Under the pieces are notes generated by a model. That model did no database searches, was not told the origin of the DNA, and worked only from the letters and a program-made list of their open reading frames with translations. From assembly GCF_015706575.1 (NCBI RefSeq), contig NW_024037062.1:3468811-3532810 (forward strand): a stretch of 64,000 bases of DNA, given 5' to 3'. The DNA is from Patiria miniata (Eukaryota > Echinodermata > Asteroidea > Valvatida > Asterinidae). A program made the translations under genes and the position numbers. This document shows, piece after piece, positions 61,254-64,000 of the stretch. Numbering within the stretch: position 1 is the first letter of the stretch; each line of letters starts with the position of its first letter.

Positions 61254-61940
61254 CAATAGCGTATCCAGCTCATGATGCGCGTGTGTGTGTGTGGGGGGGG
61301 GGGGGGGGAATCGCACATCCACGGCGAAATGTAGACATGGGTTTTTTTCTTCCGACACTTGGCCTCCGTAAAATCAAAAAGTGGTGGGGGAGGACCATCT
61401 TCCAAATGAGGGCGCTCTTCAAAACCTTTATTATGCATACTGGAAAATATGTGCCGATTTTCTCAGCGCCTTGTAATGCCTTTTTTTTAGCTGGTTTTCT
61501 TTTTTGGGGTTGATGTCAGAACTCTCTAAACATTTACGGAAATACTTACTGAGCAAAATATTTTTCAAAAAATCCTTGGGGGGGGGGCACGGTGCCCCTG
61601 CCCCCCCCCCCCCCCCCCCCCCCCCCTGCCCATGGGCGTCGCGAGGGGGGGGCAAGGGGGGGCACTTGCCCCCCCCTGGAAAAGCAAAAAAAAAAAAAAA
61701 AAAAAAAAAGGAAGGAAAAAAAGAAAAGAAAAGAAAAAAAAAGAGACGCGAAGACAAAGTGGTGTAAATTTAATGAGTTGGGGGGGGGGGCAAAATGTCC
61801 CTGCCCCCCTCTAAAACTGATAAATCGAGAATGTGTTGAGAAATACAAGCATTTTTTGGCAAAATTTTTTTTTGCCCCCCTCTAGAAAACATCCTGGCGA
61901 CGCCCATGGGCTGCCCCCCCCCCCTCTGGATATGCCACTG
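61254..61940 (+). mobile_element. hAT-like MITE enlarged by nested insertion (right duplicon)
   Basis: Same site and 8-bp GACATAAT duplication as 24727-25087. The left tip has drifted (CAATAGCGTATCCAG). Enlarged by the insert at 61629-61910 and by a long C-run. Confidence 0.8.
61629..61910. mobile_element. Nested MITE with CCCATGGGCGTCGC ends
   Basis: CCCATGGGCGTCGC at the left and GCGACGCCCATGGG at the right, perfect 14-bp inverted ends; the interior has purine-rich and A-run sequence. Absent from the left copy, so it arrived after the duplication. Confidence 0.8.
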
Positions 61941-62001
61941 GACATAATGAATCCATTCGAATGTCTACAACCTGAACACACCATTCTTCTTTTTTGAACA
62001 G

Positions 62002-62139
62002 TTCCCCGGTAACAAGGACAGGAACACCCTGGTAACTACTCGCCTGCCGTTTGCTTTGCGCACCAGAATCCTGCGCATTCACCCCACTGCGTGGAACCTA
62101 TATTGCAGCATGAGGTTTGAAGTGATTGGCTGCTATTAG
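62002..62139 (+). CDS. Secreted discoidin-domain gene (right copy), exon 5: end of F5/8 type C domain and stop
   Basis: The acceptor is TTTTTTGAACAG, phase 0. The exon reads FPGNKDRNTLV, then LPFALRTRILRIHPTAWN, then CSMRFEVIGC-Y-stop. GN-D-NT, the R-I-R-I-P-W strand and the final Cys are the classic C-terminal pattern of F5/8C domains; the last Cys normally pairs with the Cys near the domain start (exon 3). The protein ends two codons after that Cys position, so the discoidin domain is the C-terminus and no transmembrane segment follows. Against the left copy there are 10 differences in 138 nt with five residues replaced, including HH to LY in the loop after TAWN. Downstream of the stop the two copies are almost identical again. 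Confidence 0.88.
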   Translation, partial: FPGNKDRNTLVTTRLPFALRTRILRIHPTAWNLYCSMRFEVIGCY

Positions 62140-62640
62140 TCAGACTCATTACATTGCCGACGAGTGAGTGAAATGATTTCAACGTCAAAAGGTAGCTCTG
62201 TCGTAGAACAAAACAAAAATATTCATGCTTGTAAATACCGGCTCTACTCAAAATTATTTGGTAGTTTGGATGAAATTTGATGAATATTATTAGCTTTTTT
62301 TCCTTAAAATTTGTGAATCTATATTTCTGATGCTCTTAAAATGCATACTGGTGAAATCGTTAGTCAAGGTGTACGTGTTGATAATTAGCTGATTGGTAAG
62401 ACTTTTATAGAGTGAAAACAAACCCTGGGAGTACACTTTAAAAAAGAAAGGCAAATCTCCAGGGAAATCTGGACAGTCGTACAGCAAGGTTGCTTTTTCC
62501 TGTGTACTTAAAGGACTTAAAATAATTTTAGAACATGACAACGAATAAGAGACATTTTATGTACGAATTTAAGAAAGAAATATGCTCGTTATAAAAAATG
62601 AAGAATTATTATGTGTTAGTTGCTAGAAGGTACGGTGTGT
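62140..62640. other. Probable 3' UTR and downstream of complete discoidin gene
   Basis: Nearly identical to 25287-25786. The AATAAA of the left copy is AATAAT here; no other obvious signal nearby. Confidence 0.4.
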
Positions 62641-62665
62641 CTAATAATAATAATAATAATATATA

Positions 62666-63808
62666 TAGGTTTTCCCGGCGAATTTCCGAATTTTTCTAAC
62701 CAGTTTCATTATCAGACATTCAATTTCACGTGAGTTTTGCACATGTGGTCAAATTGGGGTTGCTTTTTCATTTTGGGTTCAATGTCATTTTTAGGCAGCC
62801 AAGATTTTGCTCTGAATGTTCGTGTTCGTTTTTGGGCATGCTATTTCGTTTTGGTGCATTCAACACTTAATTTTTAGCAACTTTAAATTAAGTCTTTGCA
62901 ACCTTTTGACGGTTGACGCATTCAAATAAGCGAACATCTGTGCGCTTATAACATATAACCGTGCTTTTCGTTTCTTATTCGTTTATGGGCAATCGCTTTC
63001 ATCGTATGGTCATTCAAATTACTAAGATGTTTTAATCGATATGTTTTCTTATTTTCCTCCAAGGTTCATTCCCCCCCCCCAAAAAAAAAAAAAAATCTTG
63101 ATGACTGTAAAATTTACAATGTTACAAATTAACTGATATGAGGGAAACAAGATGTAACAAAAATAATTAATTGAAGTGACTAAGATAATTTATTTTTCAC
63201 TGTTGATCTTGTCTACTTGTTTAAACGTTTGATCAAGGGGTATCTTTACGTTGGCACTTTTTTGACGTGCAAGACATCGGGACACGTGTGTTTGGCAACC
63301 ATCGGGAACACTTCTCTTGCGTTATTTATGTTTTCTAGCGTATGTCTGACCGAACACTTACCGTATTCAAAGGGCCCATGCAAAAAATAGTTTTCAACGC
63401 AAACCTTGAAAATACATCTTTGTGTAACATTTAACCTTAATCGCAAGGCATCTACGGATTAAAGACATCAAATATGATTTACGCTAAGGAATACGGACAC
63501 GTATGAAGTCTTAAAAGATGTTTGACAAAATGTGAAATATGTGTGCCCATTAATGAACATGAATGCCCGATCAACCCTTGCTGCTGGTTATGACGAAATT
63601 GAATGAACAACGCGATACTTTTAATATGAATGCATCTTTGATAGAGACGAGTGAAGATAAAAGGCGATAGAATGCTCGGATAGTGAAATTGAATGATTCT
63701 TTTTGATTGTCGAATGCCGATCTTCGTGATCTTTCAATTTCAATTTAAATCGAATGAGCCAGGCGGTAAATTGAATGAAAACATGGTGAAATTGGCCGTG
63801 AAAACCTA
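62666..63808 (-). mobile_element. TA-target element in the LINE tail (right duplicon)
   Basis: Counterpart of 25805-27282, shortened by an internal deletion of about 330 bp at 63447. Same flanks: (ATA)n left, ATAATCGGCATTTAAG right. Confidence 0.8.
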
Positions 63809-64000
63809 TAATAATCGGCATTTAAGAACGCTCTGTTTAGTAAACTAAATCACAGCGCTTACAAATAATGAACAATTAAAGTAAATAAATAATTTAAGTT
63901 AAATAATAAAAACAGGTAGCATATACAATGAATTGATTATTGGTGGAATAAATTTGTCTTGATCAGCTTCTTGAATTGCTCGAGAGATTTGGCATTTTGA
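63809..64000 (-). mobile_element. CR1/L2-type LINE 3' end (right duplicon, cut by window)
   Basis: Matches 27283-27474. The minus-strand reading includes AKSLEQFKKLIKTNLFHQ-like C-terminal residues and the 3' tail. The rest lies outside the window. Confidence 0.8.

Larger units (their letters stand above)
52107..64000. repeat. Segmental duplication, right copy (runs off window)
   Basis: Same orientation as 9182-27474. Present only here: about 240 bp at 52313-52556, a 482-bp palindrome at 54781-55262, extra GTTTAAAC units near 56000, about 65 bp near 59150-59215, and a 282-bp nested element at 61629-61910. Missing here: the 6.4 kb element of the left copy and about 330 bp inside the element at 62666-63808. 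Confidence 0.9.

Noticed and set aside
61592-61885. Several 60-108 codon frames rich in Pro, Gly or Lys
   Set aside because: They translate C-, G- and A-runs of transposon DNA.

Overview
This is non-coding-rich animal nuclear DNA: split genes with GT-AG introns of 3 to 11 kb, many families of short non-autonomous DNA transposons, a tRNA-derived SINE and a CR1/L2-type LINE fragment carrying a 2A-like NPGP motif. A marine invertebrate is likely, probably a deuterostome (echinoderm, hemichordate or amphioxus). That placement is inference from the secreted discoidin gene, the 2A-bearing LINE and the repeat style, and I cannot name the species.

The main genes are two same-strand copies of a secreted discoidin (F5/8 type C) gene. 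The right-hand gene appears complete: five exons (39624-39666, 45872-46117, 57066-57200, 60480-60688, 62002-62139) join in one frame (phases 1, 1, 1, 0) into 256 codons. It encodes a signal peptide, a short Cys-containing module I do not recognise, and one full discoidin domain ending at the stop. The left-hand gene is represented by its three discoidin exons (14068-14202, 17548-17762, 25149-25286); its upstream exons were not found. Between them, on the minus strand, lies the 3' part of an unrecognised gene (about 31442-33352) with a Ser/Pro/Gly/Gln repeat tract.

The two discoidin copies sit in a direct segmental duplication, about 9182-27474+ and 52107-64000+, which still aligns outside the exons at roughly 2-3% difference by eye. 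The exons differ by about 8%, mostly by amino-acid replacement, so the coding parts are changing faster than the surrounding introns. The duplication also provides empty sites: a 6.4 kb composite transposon in the left copy is missing from the right copy at a TA dinucleotide. A 482-bp palindrome and a nested 282-bp element occur only in the right copy.

Layout: 1-9.2 kb self-nested Harbinger-like MITE, a tandem repeat and two inverted copies of a TA-target element with ends TAGGTTTTCCCGGC; 9.2-27.3 kb left duplicon with the three discoidin exons and a nest of transposons, including a Foldback-like element; 25.8-28.3 kb LINE remnant; 28.3-39 kb MITE, minus-strand gene, satellites and inverted-repeat elements; 39.6-57 kb first two exons of the complete gene and its long introns with SINE, piggyBac-, Harbinger- and hAT-like elements; 52.1-64 kb right duplicon with the last three exons. 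I see no rRNA genes, true tRNA genes or CRISPR arrays.
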